Shown: positions 55,018-63,589 of the stretch, piece after piece
Numbering within the stretch: the first letter of the stretch is position 1
How the letters are laid out: each line of letters begins with the position of its first letter
Assembly (NCBI GenBank): GCA_020638655.1
Contig: JACKIC010000001.1
Location: forward strand, 186,001 to 250,000
DNA: 64,000 nucleotides
Direction of reading: 5' to 3'
Origin: Planctomycetota bacterium
Lineage (GTDB): Bacteria; Planctomycetota; UBA1135; UBA2386
Made by a program: the position numbers and the translations under genes
Notes under the pieces: generated by a model
What the model was told of the DNA's origin: nothing
The model's database searches: none
Seen by the model: only the letters and a program-made list of their open reading frames with translations

Positions 55018-55556
55018 CCCGCAAGTTGTCGTTCCTCTTCCCTCTCGCCCTGAGCCTCGCTGCGTGCGGCGGCACGTCCGGCACCGAGATGATCACCCCG
55101 GCCAAGGCCTCACCCGACGTCGTCGCACGCGTGCTCGCGGCCGATCCCGGCGCCGCCGCGTCGGTGAAGAACGCCAAGGAGGACGGCCCGCAGGACCGCG
55201 TCGTCGTGCACGGGCGCATCTGCAGCACCGTCAAGGGCCTCGCGGCCTTCACGCTGATGGACACCGCCTTGCCCTACTGCGGCGAGACCAACAAGGAGGA
55301 CAAGTGCAAGACACCTTGGGACTACTGCTGCGAGAAGCCCGAGACCCGCACCGCCAACGCGCTCAACGTCGAGCTCTGTGACGCCGACGGCAGGCCGCTG
55401 GCGACGCCCGCGCTGCCCGACCTGCGCCTGCTCGACGAGGTCAAGGTCGTGGGCAAGCTGACCAAGGACGAACACGGCAACTTCACGCTCACCGCCGAGG
55501 GCGTGTTCCGGGTCGCGCGGCCCGAGATCCCCGACTACGTGCGCTGGCCGCAGTGA
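55014..55556 (+). CDS. Cys-rich lipoprotein of the exporter operon
   Basis: 180 residues. Lipobox SLAAC (Cys18). The mature part has an OB-like opening (VVVHGRICSTVKGLAAFTLM), then PYCGETNKEDKCKTPWDYCC with several Cys, and closes with VKVVGKLTKDEHGNFTLTAE. I recall similar lipoproteins beside MacB-like exporters in planctomycetes, but cannot verify that here. Possible substrate-capture or metal-linked subunit. Ends before a strong hairpin. Confidence 0.8.
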   Translation: MTRKLSFLFPLALSLAACGGTSGTEMITPAKASPDVVARVLAADPGAAASVKNAKEDGPQDRVVVHGRICSTVKGLAAFTLMDTALPYCGETNKEDKCKTPWDYCCEKPETRTANALNVELCDADGRPLATPALPDLRLLDEVKVVGKLTKDEHGNFTLTAEGVFRVARPEIPDYVRWPQ

Positions 55557-55576
55557 GCGCGGCGAACCGGGTACGA

Positions 55577-55611
55577 ACGCGCCCCCTGCCGCATCGCGGC
55601 AGGAGGCGCGT
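55577..55611. terminator. Strong hairpin between convergent genes
   Basis: 7-bp outer arms ACGCGCC/GGCGCGT, one mismatch, then 8-bp inner arms CCTGCCGC/GCGGCAGG with loop ATC. It lies 20 bases after the exporter operon and 27 before the end of the convergent gene, so it can serve both strands. No clear U-run follows. Confidence 0.6.
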
Positions 55612-55638
55612 GCTCCAGACCCCGTCTTCCTCCCTCTC

Positions 55639-56118
55639 CTAGCGGAGGTGGATCTCGACGGCCCGGCTGAAGGCGAGGCCGACGTCCACGGTGGAGTAGC
55701 CGACCGCCTGCAGGCGGAAAGCCATGCCGACGGCGCCGCCCGGCACCACGAAGTTCATCGTGCCCGTGCCCAGGCCGCAGTCGGTGGTGGCGCTGTAGTC
55801 CGACACGCCGCCATAGCCCAGCGTGAACACGGGGCTGCCGAGGGCGAGCATGCCGTCGAAGCCGGCAACCGGGGTGCAGCCGATGGTCGGCATGCCGCCG
55901 AGCATCACGAAGAAGGTGCCGCGACGCCCGTAGACCTCGCAGTCGAGCATGCCGCCAGCGTCGGCCAGGAACTTCTCCGGCAGGCACTGGAACGGCTCAC
56001 AGGCGTAACCAGCGACCCCATCCGGCGAACGCACCGTCATCGACACGCCCTGGCAGGGGGCGGCCTGGAGCGCGAGCGTCCCGGCGACCAACGCCATGGT
56101 GAAGTGGTGAAGTTTCAT
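55639..56118 (-). CDS. Small secreted protein
   Basis: 159 residues from ATG 56118, supported by AGGAG seven bases upstream. Signal peptide (MALVAGTLALQAAPC). Six Cys (PCQG, ACEPFQC, LDCEV, GCTP, DCGLG), probably in disulfides, and a Gly-rich beta pattern (TLGYGGVSDYSATTDCGLGT). Similar in style to the protein encoded at 9443. Unknown function. The 218 bases upstream (56119-56336) hold nothing I can identify. Confidence 0.7.
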   Translation of the reverse strand: MKLHHFTMALVAGTLALQAAPCQGVSMTVRSPDGVAGYACEPFQCLPEKFLADAGGMLDCEVYGRRGTFFVMLGGMPTIGCTPVAGFDGMLALGSPVFTLGYGGVSDYSATTDCGLGTGTMNFVVPGGAVGMAFRLQAVGYSTVDVGLAFSRAVEIHLR

Positions 56119-56336
56119 TGGGTCACTCCTCAAGGCCCAAAGACGGGCCATCTCTTCTTCGCCCGCGCAGGCCGTTCCTGGGGCGAAATCGCGGCACCAG
56201 GCGCGGCGGCACGGGGCCCCGCACGCGGCGCCGCGACTTGCGTCGACGCCGACGGCGAGGTGGCCCAACTCCCCCACCCGGCTACCCCATGGCCGGCGCG
56301 CGCGTCGCCATTTGGGTCAATCCGGAATCGATCCGG

Positions 56337-57320
56337 TTACTTGTCGCGGGCGGCAGGTTTGCCCGGCGCGGGCAGGTAGTGCACGCCGTTCTCGGAGCGC
56401 GTCGAGTCGAGCGCGAACGCGTCGCGGTTGCGCAGGAAGTCGATCACGTACTTGCTCTGGATCGCGAAGTTGAGCCCCTGGAAGCCCTGGTAGCCGGCGC
56501 TGTTGACCCCGACCACCTCGCCGCGCAGGTTGAACAGCGGGCCGCCGGAGTTGCCGGGGTTGATCGGCGTGGTGATCTGGAAGTGGCAGCGCCCCTCGAA
56601 GGTCCGGTTGGTGACGCTGATGATGCCGGCGCTGACGGTGCGGTCGAGACCGATCGGCGCGCCGATCGCGTAGACGGTGTCACCGACGTGCATGGCATCG
56701 CTGTCGCCGAGGAACACGGTCTCGAGCTGCAGGTCCTTGGGCGGCTCCATCTTGACCAGCGCCAGGTCCATGGCCGGGTTGATCGCCGCGACCTTCGCCT
56801 TGCGCACGGTGCGCGGCTCGAGCCCGTTCTTGCCGACCGGGTAGATCACCACGTCGACCTCGACCTCCTTCTCGACGACGTGGAAGTTGGTGACGATCCA
56901 GCCTTCCGCGTTGGTGATGAAGCCCGAGCCCTGCCCGCCCGCGGCCTCGATCTTGACCACGGCCTCCCCCATGACCTTGGCGCCCTCGGCGACCGAGCGC
57001 TCGGGCAATTCGGCGCGCGCGAACAGGTCTTCCTTCTCGATCCGCCCGGCCTCGGCGGCCTTGACGGGCACGCGCCGCAGCACGGCGGCGGTGGGCACCT
57101 TGAGCACGTCGTAGCCGACGTCGAGCAGGATCGCCTGTTCGGTGCTGCGCAGCACGCGGCCCTGGAGCTGGCAGCCGTTGCCGAGGTCGAGGATCTCGAG
57201 GGCGGCCGCGGTGGCCGGGGTAGCCGGGGTCGCGGCAGCCGGGGCGGGCGCGGGGGTCGGGTCCTGCTGGGCCAGGGCGATGAGGAGGGTGAGAGTTGCG
57301 AGCACCATCGCGGCAACCAT
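56337..57320 (-). CDS. HtrA/DegP-like trypsin-family serine protease without PDZ domain
   Basis: 327 residues with signal peptide (LATLTLLIALA|QQDPT) and a Pro/Ala linker. Catalytic triad His147 (TNFHVVE), Asp185 (NPAMDLALVK) and Ser258 (NPGNSGGPL), in the S1C order. Residues 42-90 form a small beta domain (CQLQGRVLRSTEQAILLDV). The protein ends 60 residues after the protease fold without a PDZ domain, shorter than DegP (about 450). Predicted periplasmic. ATG 57308 is an alternative start. Starts 15 bases from the divergent VCBS gene. Confidence 0.87.
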   Translation of the reverse strand: MVAAMVLATLTLLIALAQQDPTPAPAPAAATPATPATAAALEILDLGNGCQLQGRVLRSTEQAILLDVGYDVLKVPTAAVLRRVPVKAAEAGRIEKEDLFARAELPERSVAEGAKVMGEAVVKIEAAGGQGSGFITNAEGWIVTNFHVVEKEVEVDVVIYPVGKNGLEPRTVRKAKVAAINPAMDLALVKMEPPKDLQLETVFLGDSDAMHVGDTVYAIGAPIGLDRTVSAGIISVTNRTFEGRCHFQITTPINPGNSGGPLFNLRGEVVGVNSAGYQGFQGLNFAIQSKYVIDFLRNRDAFALDSTRSENGVHYLPAPGKPAARDK

Positions 57321-57334
57321 AGAGTGCGCCGACG

Positions 57335-59473
57335 ATGCTCGCCAAGACCCCGCTGCAGAGGGCCGCGATCTCCGTCGCGATCCTGCTCGCCCCGACGCCG
57401 CTCGCCCCCACCCTGCTCGCCCAGAGCACGCCCGACCCGATCCCGGTCGAGCTGCGCAGCCGCTTCGGCTTCACCGGCCCGCTGATCACCAAGATCGGCT
57501 TCGGCATCGGCAACCTGCGCATCGCCGACGTCGACGGCGACGGCCGCAAGGAAGTGGTCGTGCTCGACCCGCGCCGCGCGCGCCTGACAGTGCTGCGCAC
57601 CGACGGCAAGGAGACCCAGCTCGAGCAGATCCCGACCCAGGGTCAGATCGGCGGCTACGCGCTCGCCGACGCGACCGGCGACGGCAAGAGCGACCTGCTG
57701 GTGGTCGACAGCCGCGGCCGACTCGAACTGCGTCAGGGCAAGGACGCCAGCAAGCCGATCGACCTCGGCCTGGGCACGCGCAACCTGGTGCTCGACACGG
57801 GCGACCTCGACGGCGACGGCAAGGCCGACCTGCTCGCGTTCTCGCGCGGCTCCCTGCGCTGGGTCACCAAGATCGCGACCGAACCCGTGTTGTCACCGAT
57901 CGAGACCCTCGAGGAGAACGCCTACGCGTTCGAACTGCTCGACTTCGACGCCGACGGCAAGCTCGACCTGGCCTGCATCGTGCCCGGCGCGACGATGAAC
58001 CTGCGGCTGCGCCGCGGCCACGGCGACGGCACCTTCGGCGCGTGGCAGATCCTCTCCGTCGACAACCTGCGTTACCTGTGGAGCGCCCCGACGGCCGACG
58101 GCAAGACCGCGCTCGCGACCATCGACGGGGCGTTCCGGCGCGTGTCGCTGCAGACCTTCGCGGCCACCGGCGGCCAGGGCGCGCTGGACTGGTGGGCGGC
58201 GGCGAACGACGGCAACCGCACACCGCCGTTCGTGCTCGGTGACGTCGACGGCGACGGCGACGACGACCTGCTGCTGGCCCAGCCCGAGCGCGCGCGGCTG
58301 CTGTTCTTCGAGTGGCGCGACGGCACCTTCGTGACCTCGTCGCTGCCGACGCTCGCGGGCGTCACCTCGCTCGCGCTCGGCGACGTCGACGGCGACGGCA
58401 AGAACGACCTGGTGCTGGCGAGCCCCGAGGAGGACACGGTCGCGTGGAAGTCCGGGGCGTTGCCGCTCGACGAGTTCCCCGTCGCGCTGAAGACCATCGA
58501 CAAGCCCGTGGCAGTGGCCGTGGACCCGGCGGGCGGCGTGCTCGTGCTCGGCCGCAACGACCGCCGCAACGCGCAGCTGCACCGCACCCGACCCGACGCC
58601 GAGCCCGAGCCCCTGCTCGATCTCGGCCGCCTGCCCGCGGACCCGGCCACCCTGCTGGTCGCCGACATCGGCGACGCCGAGGGCCTCGAGGTCGCGTTCG
58701 TCGTGCCCAACGAAGGCCTGCGCGTCGTGACGCTGGGCGCCGGCAAGGGCGACGACAAGGCCGCGGCCAAGAGCGCCGGCACCGCGGGCTTCACCAAGAA
58801 GCTCGACGACGGCGCGCTCGCGGTCTGCAGCTACGAGGGCAAGCCGGCGCTGGTCGCCGTGCGCGAGCGCTTCGTGCGCACGTTCCGCATCGACGCCGCG
58901 GGGCAGGTGCACGTGCTGCGCCAGGACAACGGCCCGGCCGGCCTCGACGAGCTGAGCCTGAGCGCCGAGCTGCCCGGCGGCGGCCGCCTCTACCTCGACA
59001 AGAAGAGCAACAAGCTGGTGCGCGCGATCTCGGGCCAGGCGCCGACCTCGGTGGACGTGCCGGCCTACGACTTCACCCAGCTGCGCCTGCACGCCGACGC
59101 CGCGCTGCTGATCGGCCCCCGCGGCGTCCTGCGCGTGCCGTTCGGCGACGGCCCGATGCTGCAGCAGGTGGCGGTGCTCGAGTCACCGACCGACAAGACC
59201 AGCTTCTGGTTCGGCCGCTGCGGCGACTTCGACAACGACGGCATCGGCGATCTCGCCATCGTCGACGGCCGCCTGCCCGGCGTGCACATCCTCGCCGGTT
59301 CCAGCGCCGGGCTGGCGCGCGCCCTGGCGATCCCCGTGTTCGAGGCCGGCCCCAGCGAAGAACCCGACAATGAGCCGCGCGAGCTGGCCACGGGCGACCT
59401 CGACGGCGACGGCCGCTGCGACCTGGTCCTGCTCGCGCACGACCGCATTCTCATCTATCTGCAACAACCCTGA
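57335..59473 (+). CDS. Secreted VCBS/FG-GAP repeat protein
   Basis: 712 residues. Signal peptide (LAPTPLAPTLLA|QSTPD). At least eight DxDxDG-type calcium loops occur, including DVDGDGRKE, DATGDGKSD, DLDGDGKAD, DFDADGKLD, DVDGDGDDD, DVDGDGKND, DFDNDGIGD and DLDGDGRCD, spread from about residue 65 to 705, indicating one or two seven-bladed propellers of the integrin-alpha type. Probably extracellular or periplasmic and protein- or sugar-binding. Followed after eight bases by the next secreted protein. Confidence 0.88.
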   Translation: MLAKTPLQRAAISVAILLAPTPLAPTLLAQSTPDPIPVELRSRFGFTGPLITKIGFGIGNLRIADVDGDGRKEVVVLDPRRARLTVLRTDGKETQLEQIPTQGQIGGYALADATGDGKSDLLVVDSRGRLELRQGKDASKPIDLGLGTRNLVLDTGDLDGDGKADLLAFSRGSLRWVTKIATEPVLSPIETLEENAYAFELLDFDADGKLDLACIVPGATMNLRLRRGHGDGTFGAWQILSVDNLRYLWSAPTADGKTALATIDGAFRRVSLQTFAATGGQGALDWWAAANDGNRTPPFVLGDVDGDGDDDLLLAQPERARLLFFEWRDGTFVTSSLPTLAGVTSLALGDVDGDGKNDLVLASPEEDTVAWKSGALPLDEFPVALKTIDKPVAVAVDPAGGVLVLGRNDRRNAQLHRTRPDAEPEPLLDLGRLPADPATLLVADIGDAEGLEVAFVVPNEGLRVVTLGAGKGDDKAAAKSAGTAGFTKKLDDGALAVCSYEGKPALVAVRERFVRTFRIDAAGQVHVLRQDNGPAGLDELSLSAELPGGGRLYLDKKSNKLVRAISGQAPTSVDVPAYDFTQLRLHADAALLIGPRGVLRVPFGDGPMLQQVAVLESPTDKTSFWFGRCGDFDNDGIGDLAIVDGRLPGVHILAGSSAGLARALAIPVFEAGPSEEPDNEPRELATGDLDGDGRCDLVLLAHDRILIYLQQP

Positions 59474-59481
59474 GGATTCCG

Positions 59482-61197
59482 ATGCGACATCTCCTGCTGC
59501 TCCCCGTGCTCTGCGTGGCCGCCGCCGCGCAGGACGTCGACCAAAACCGTTTCGTGCCCGCCGACTCGACCGTCGTCGTGCGCATGGCCGCGCCGGCCAA
59601 GTGGAAGGTGAAGTTCGAGAAGACCCAGGTCGCCAAGCTGCTGCAGGCGGCGACGCTCGCGCCGATGCTCGACCAGATCGACGGCGGCGTGCAGGGACTG
59701 CTCGCCCAACTGCGCAGCAGCGGCAAGTTCGACGCCGACCTGGTCGAGAAGTACTTGAGCGACTACCGCGGCGACATCGTCTTCGCCGTGCAGTTCGACG
59801 GGGCCAAGCTGGCCGAGGCGATGGCCAACGGCGAACCGCCCCAACTCGGCATGGTGATCTCCTTCGGTCCGGACGGCAGCTTCGACCTCGGCGCGCTCGC
59901 CGCGGCGATCGAGAAGGCCATCGAGGAGAACGACGACGGCCGCGTGCCGCTGCGCGACCTGCAGGTCGGCGACCTGCGCCTGCGCGTCAGCGACGACGAG
60001 GAGATGCAGGTCAGCGTGCCCAAGCTGGTCGACGGGCACATCGTGATGCTGGTCGGCAACGACCTCGAGCACCAGGCCGCCAAGATGCTCGGCAAGGAGG
60101 GCCGCCGCCAGAGCGCGAACGACGACTCCACCTTGTCGGTGCACGCGTCGCTCGGCGGGCTGGTGTCGGGCTTCATCGACATGATCGCGTTCCAGGCCGA
60201 CCAGGCCGGCGCGCCATTCGACGTCGCCAAGGTCCTCGGCGACACCGGGCTGGCCGCGCTCGACAACATCGACATGCGCATCGGCGCCGACGATCGCCAA
60301 TTGGTCGCCGACCTCGAGATCGGCCTCAACGACAAGGAGCCGGGACTGTTCGGCATGGTGATGCTGGATCAGGCCAACCCCAAGCTGCTGCGTTACCTGC
60401 CGGCGGGCGCCGAACACTTCAGCGCCTTGGCCTTCGACGTCGGCGCCATCTACCGCTCGATCCAGAACGTCTGGACCAGCCTGGAAGGCGTGGTGCCGAT
60501 GTCGTTCGGCGACTTCGAGACCATGGCCACCGAGGAGCTGAAGGTGCGGCTCAAGGAAGACCTCCTGGACCACATCGGCACCGAGATGATGACCATCTCC
60601 GACTTCCAGGCCGGGCTCGAGGTCGCCGCCACTTCCGACGACGAGGACCCGATGGCGATGCTCGCCGGCGAGTGCATCTGCGTGTCCCTGCGCGACGGCA
60701 AGAAGTTCGGTGAGTCGCTCGAGAAGGCCATGCGCGCCCGCGGCTTGCACGCGGCGCGCAAGACCGAGGAGTACCAGGGCGCCAAGGTGCACCGCCTCAG
60801 CCTGGGCGGGCTCGTCGAAGCCGAGTACTGCGTCACCGACGAGATGCTGCTGCTGGCGATCGGCGGCGACGAGGCCTCGCGACGCAACCTGCGCGCGGTG
60901 CTCGACCAGCGCGCCAGCGGCGAAGCCGCCGAGCTGCCCGCCAAGGTCAAGCCGCAGGTCGAACTGATGGCCAAGGGCTGGAGCGGCCTCGCCGTGACGC
61001 CGATGGCCAGCATCCTCGACGGCCTCGACGCGGTGCTGCAGCAGGCCAACGCGCTCGGCGACGCGCCGCCCGAGATGGAGATGGTGCTCGAGGTCCTGCA
61101 CGGCCTGGGCCGCGACATGCGCCGCCTCGGTCTCGAGAACATGGTGCAGACGACCCACAGCACCAAGCGCATGCTCAAGTCGCACCTGCGCTGGTAG
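59482..61197 (+). CDS. Secreted protein, DUF3352-like
   Basis: 571 residues. Signal peptide (LLLLPVLCVAAAA|QDVDQ). The fold pattern (RFVPADSTVVVRMAAPAKW at the start; repeated units with AEAM, LGMVISFGPDG; GECICVSLRDGKKFGESLEK) matches DUF3352-type proteins that are large, exported and of unknown role. Met-rich segments follow (MEMVLEVL). Co-transcribed with the VCBS gene, 8-base gap including GAGGA. Confidence 0.8.
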   Translation: MRHLLLLPVLCVAAAAQDVDQNRFVPADSTVVVRMAAPAKWKVKFEKTQVAKLLQAATLAPMLDQIDGGVQGLLAQLRSSGKFDADLVEKYLSDYRGDIVFAVQFDGAKLAEAMANGEPPQLGMVISFGPDGSFDLGALAAAIEKAIEENDDGRVPLRDLQVGDLRLRVSDDEEMQVSVPKLVDGHIVMLVGNDLEHQAAKMLGKEGRRQSANDDSTLSVHASLGGLVSGFIDMIAFQADQAGAPFDVAKVLGDTGLAALDNIDMRIGADDRQLVADLEIGLNDKEPGLFGMVMLDQANPKLLRYLPAGAEHFSALAFDVGAIYRSIQNVWTSLEGVVPMSFGDFETMATEELKVRLKEDLLDHIGTEMMTISDFQAGLEVAATSDDEDPMAMLAGECICVSLRDGKKFGESLEKAMRARGLHAARKTEEYQGAKVHRLSLGGLVEAEYCVTDEMLLLAIGGDEASRRNLRAVLDQRASGEAAELPAKVKPQVELMAKGWSGLAVTPMASILDGLDAVLQQANALGDAPPEMEMVLEVLHGLGRDMRRLGLENMVQTTHSTKRMLKSHLRW

Positions 61198-61221
61198 CCG
61201 GTGCTGGGCACTTCGGGCGAT

Positions 61222-61241
61222 CCGCGCGGCGGTCCGCGCGG
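61222..61241. terminator. Hairpin between convergent genes
   Basis: Two copies of the self-complementary octamer CCGCGCGG around the tetraloop CGGT give an 8-bp stem between the plus-strand gene ending at 61197 and the minus-strand gene ending at 61251. No U-run. Bidirectional termination is inferred from position. Confidence 0.45.
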
Positions 61242-61250
61242 CGCCCGCGG

Positions 61251-62126
61251 TCACCAGGCGTAGAAGCCCTGACCGCTCTTCTTGCCGAGCTTGCCCTCGG
61301 CGACCATGCGCCGCATCAACGCCGGCGCCTCGAAGCCCGGGTGGTCGAGTTCCTTGCGCAGGTAGTCGGCGATCGCGAGGCGCACGTCCAGACCGACGAG
61401 GTCGGTCAGCTTGAGCGGCCCCATCGGGTGGCCGTAGCCGAGCACCATCGCCTTGTCGATGTCCTCGGCCGACGCGACGCCGGCCTCGACCATGCGGATC
61501 GCCTCGAGGCCCAGGCACACCCCCAGGCGCGAGCTGGCGAAGCCGGGGCTGTCGACGACCAGGATCGGCTCCTTGCCGAGCTGCCGCGAGAACGCCGTGA
61601 CGCGTTCGATCGTCGCCGCCGAGGTCTGCGCGGTGCGCACCAACTCGAGCAGCTTCATCAGTGGCACCGGGTTGAAGAAGTGCATGCCGATGCAGCGCTC
61701 GGGCGCCGCGACGCCGTCGAACACCTTGGCGAGTGACAGCGACGAGGTGTTGCTGGCGAGCACGCAGTCCTCGGTGACCACGCCGGCGAGCTCGCGGAAC
61801 AGGCCGTTCTTGAGCTCCAGGATCTCGGGCACGGCCTCGATCACGAGGTCGGCCTCGCGGCAGGCGACCGCGCGGTCGGTGGCGACGCTGACGCGCGCCA
61901 GGGTGGCGTCGCGCTGCTCGGCGCTGACCTTGCCCTTGTCGACACCCTTCTGCAGGAAGTCGCGGATGCGCCCGAGCCCCTTGTCGACGAGATCGTCGCG
62001 GATGTCCTGCAGGACGACCTTGGCCCCGGCCTGCGCACACACCTGCGCGATGCCGGCACCCATCGTGCCGGCGCCGAGGACGGCGACATCGGGGAACGAC
62101 ACGGCAGCGGACTGGTTGTCGGTCAT
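61251..62126 (-). CDS. 3-hydroxyacyl-CoA (3-hydroxybutyryl-CoA) dehydrogenase
   Basis: 291 residues. NAD-binding GAGTMGAGIAQVCAQAG (residues 17-33); EAVPEILELKNGLF, ASNTSSLS, and the catalytic stretch GMHFFNPVPLMKLLELV with His near 147. C-terminal helical domain has SPGFASSRLG and MGPLKLTDLVGLDV. The short stand-alone form (Hbd/PaaH type) oxidises (S)-3-hydroxyacyl-CoA. Two bases after the enoyl-CoA hydratase gene. Confidence 0.92.
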   Translation of the reverse strand: MTDNQSAAVSFPDVAVLGAGTMGAGIAQVCAQAGAKVVLQDIRDDLVDKGLGRIRDFLQKGVDKGKVSAEQRDATLARVSVATDRAVACREADLVIEAVPEILELKNGLFRELAGVVTEDCVLASNTSSLSLAKVFDGVAAPERCIGMHFFNPVPLMKLLELVRTAQTSAATIERVTAFSRQLGKEPILVVDSPGFASSRLGVCLGLEAIRMVEAGVASAEDIDKAMVLGYGHPMGPLKLTDLVGLDVRLAIADYLRKELDHPGFEAPALMRRMVAEGKLGKKSGQGFYAW

Positions 62127-62128
62127 GT

Positions 62129-62896
62129 TCAGCTCTTCTTCTGCTTGTTCAGGAACGCGTCCATGCGCGAGCGCTTGTCGTCGCTGTCGAACAGCACGGC
62201 CTGCACGGCGCTCTCGAAGGCGATCGCGTTCTCGTGGCCCGGGCGCGACAACGCGTTGAGCGAGCGCTTGGCGCCGCGCACCGCGAGGCGCCCGTTCTTG
62301 CCGATCTCGTCGGCCATCGCCAGCGCGCGTTCGATCACCTCGGCGTCCGGCACCACGGCGTTGGCGAGGCCGATGCGCAGCGCCTCGGCGGCGTCGACCA
62401 TCCTGCCGGTGAAGACCAGCTCGCGGGCGCGGCCCAGGCCGATCAGACGCGGCAGGCGATAGGTGCCGCCGGCCGCGGGGATGATGCCGAGCTTGACCTC
62501 GGGCTGCCCCATCTTGGCCGACTCGCCGAGCACCCGCAGGTCGCAGGCGATCGCCAGCTCACAACCGCCGCCGAGCGCGTAGCCGCGGACCGCCGCGATC
62601 ACCGGCGCGGGGAACTCCTCGATGCGGTTGAAGATCGCGCTGTTGATCGCCTTGCCCGCGTCGCGCGAGGTGCGGTCGCGCAGCTGCGCGATGTCGGCGC
62701 CCGCCGCGAACGCCTTGTCGCCGGCGCCGGTCAGCACCAGCGCGGCGATCGACTCGTCGTGCCAGTGCTCGTCGAGCACGCGGTGCAGCCCGTCGACCAT
62801 CTCCTGGTCGATGGCGTTGCGCCGTTCGGGGGCGTTCAGCGTGACGAGCAGCGCGTCGCCGCGGCGCTCCTGCAGGATCCTGGCGGTCTCGGTCAT
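62129..62896 (-). CDS. Enoyl-CoA hydratase/isomerase (crotonase) family protein
   Basis: 255 residues. Crotonase fold with APERRNAID, AFAAGADIAQLRD (oxyanion), PVIAAVRGYALGGGCELAIACD (about 100-121) and Glu residues in GESAKMGQPEVKLGI plus PAAGGTYRL. Hydrates trans-2-enoyl-CoA. Directly upstream of the hydroxyacyl-CoA dehydrogenase, making a beta-oxidation/butanoate-type pair. Confidence 0.93.
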   Translation of the reverse strand: MTETARILQERRGDALLVTLNAPERRNAIDQEMVDGLHRVLDEHWHDESIAALVLTGAGDKAFAAGADIAQLRDRTSRDAGKAINSAIFNRIEEFPAPVIAAVRGYALGGGCELAIACDLRVLGESAKMGQPEVKLGIIPAAGGTYRLPRLIGLGRARELVFTGRMVDAAEALRIGLANAVVPDAEVIERALAMADEIGKNGRLAVRGAKRSLNALSRPGHENAIAFESAVQAVLFDSDDKRSRMDAFLNKQKKS

Positions 62897-62944
62897 CGGG
62901 GCGAAGCATCTTGCCCGCGGCCGGCGGCCGTGCCAACCGCGAGG

Positions 62945-63589
62945 TCAGCCGGCGACGCGAAAGGTCAGGTTGACGCGCGCGCGACCCAACAGCGCGTGTT
63001 CGCCCTCGCGCAAGGGCGCGACGCCGTGGAAGAAGCGCCGCGACGGCCCGCCCCAGACGACGACGTCGCCGTGCTGCAGGGACACGCGCCGGGCCTTGTC
63101 GCCGCGCGCGGCGCCGCCGAACAGGAACACCGCCGGCAGGCCGAGCGACACCGAGACGATCGGCTGGTCGAAGTCGCGTTCGTCGACGTCCTGGTGCAGC
63201 GTCATGCGCGCACTGGGCTCGTAGCGGTTGATCAGGCAGGCGTCGGGCCGGAAGTCGGGGTAGCCGGCCGCGGTCGCCGCAGCAGCCGCCACCTCGCCGA
63301 ACAGCGCCGGCATCGCGGGCCACGGCGCGCCGCCCTGCGGATCCTCGGTGACGTACCGATAGCCGCGCCGGTCCGTGACCCAGCCGCGCGCGCCGCAGTT
63401 GGTGATCGCCACCGACATGCGCCGGCCGCCGGGCGTGTGCATGTGCCGGAACGGCGCCGCCGCCGCGACGCGCTGCACCTCGGCCCACAAGGCCACACCC
63501 GCTTCGCACACGAAGCCGCGCAGCACGCGCGCGCCGGGCGCCAGCGCTTCGTCCGGCTCGCGCGCGAAGGCGAAGCCCTGCTGCTGCAT
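62945..63589 (-). CDS. alkB: AlkB-type Fe(II)/2-oxoglutarate DNA repair dioxygenase
   Basis: 214 residues, the length of E. coli AlkB (216). Substrate lid MSVAITNCGARGW, then NRYEPSARMTLHQDVDERD with the HxD iron ligands, SVSLGLPAVFLFGG, the second His in FFHGVAPL and RVNLTFR with the 2-oxoglutarate-binding Arg (RxNxTFR). Oxidatively demethylates 1meA/3meC. Its ATG overlaps the stop of the dehydrogenase gene (TGATG). Confidence 0.95.
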   Translation of the reverse strand: MQQQGFAFAREPDEALAPGARVLRGFVCEAGVALWAEVQRVAAAAPFRHMHTPGGRRMSVAITNCGARGWVTDRRGYRYVTEDPQGGAPWPAMPALFGEVAAAAATAAGYPDFRPDACLINRYEPSARMTLHQDVDERDFDQPIVSVSLGLPAVFLFGGAARGDKARRVSLQHGDVVVWGGPSRRFFHGVAPLREGEHALLGRARVNLTFRVAG

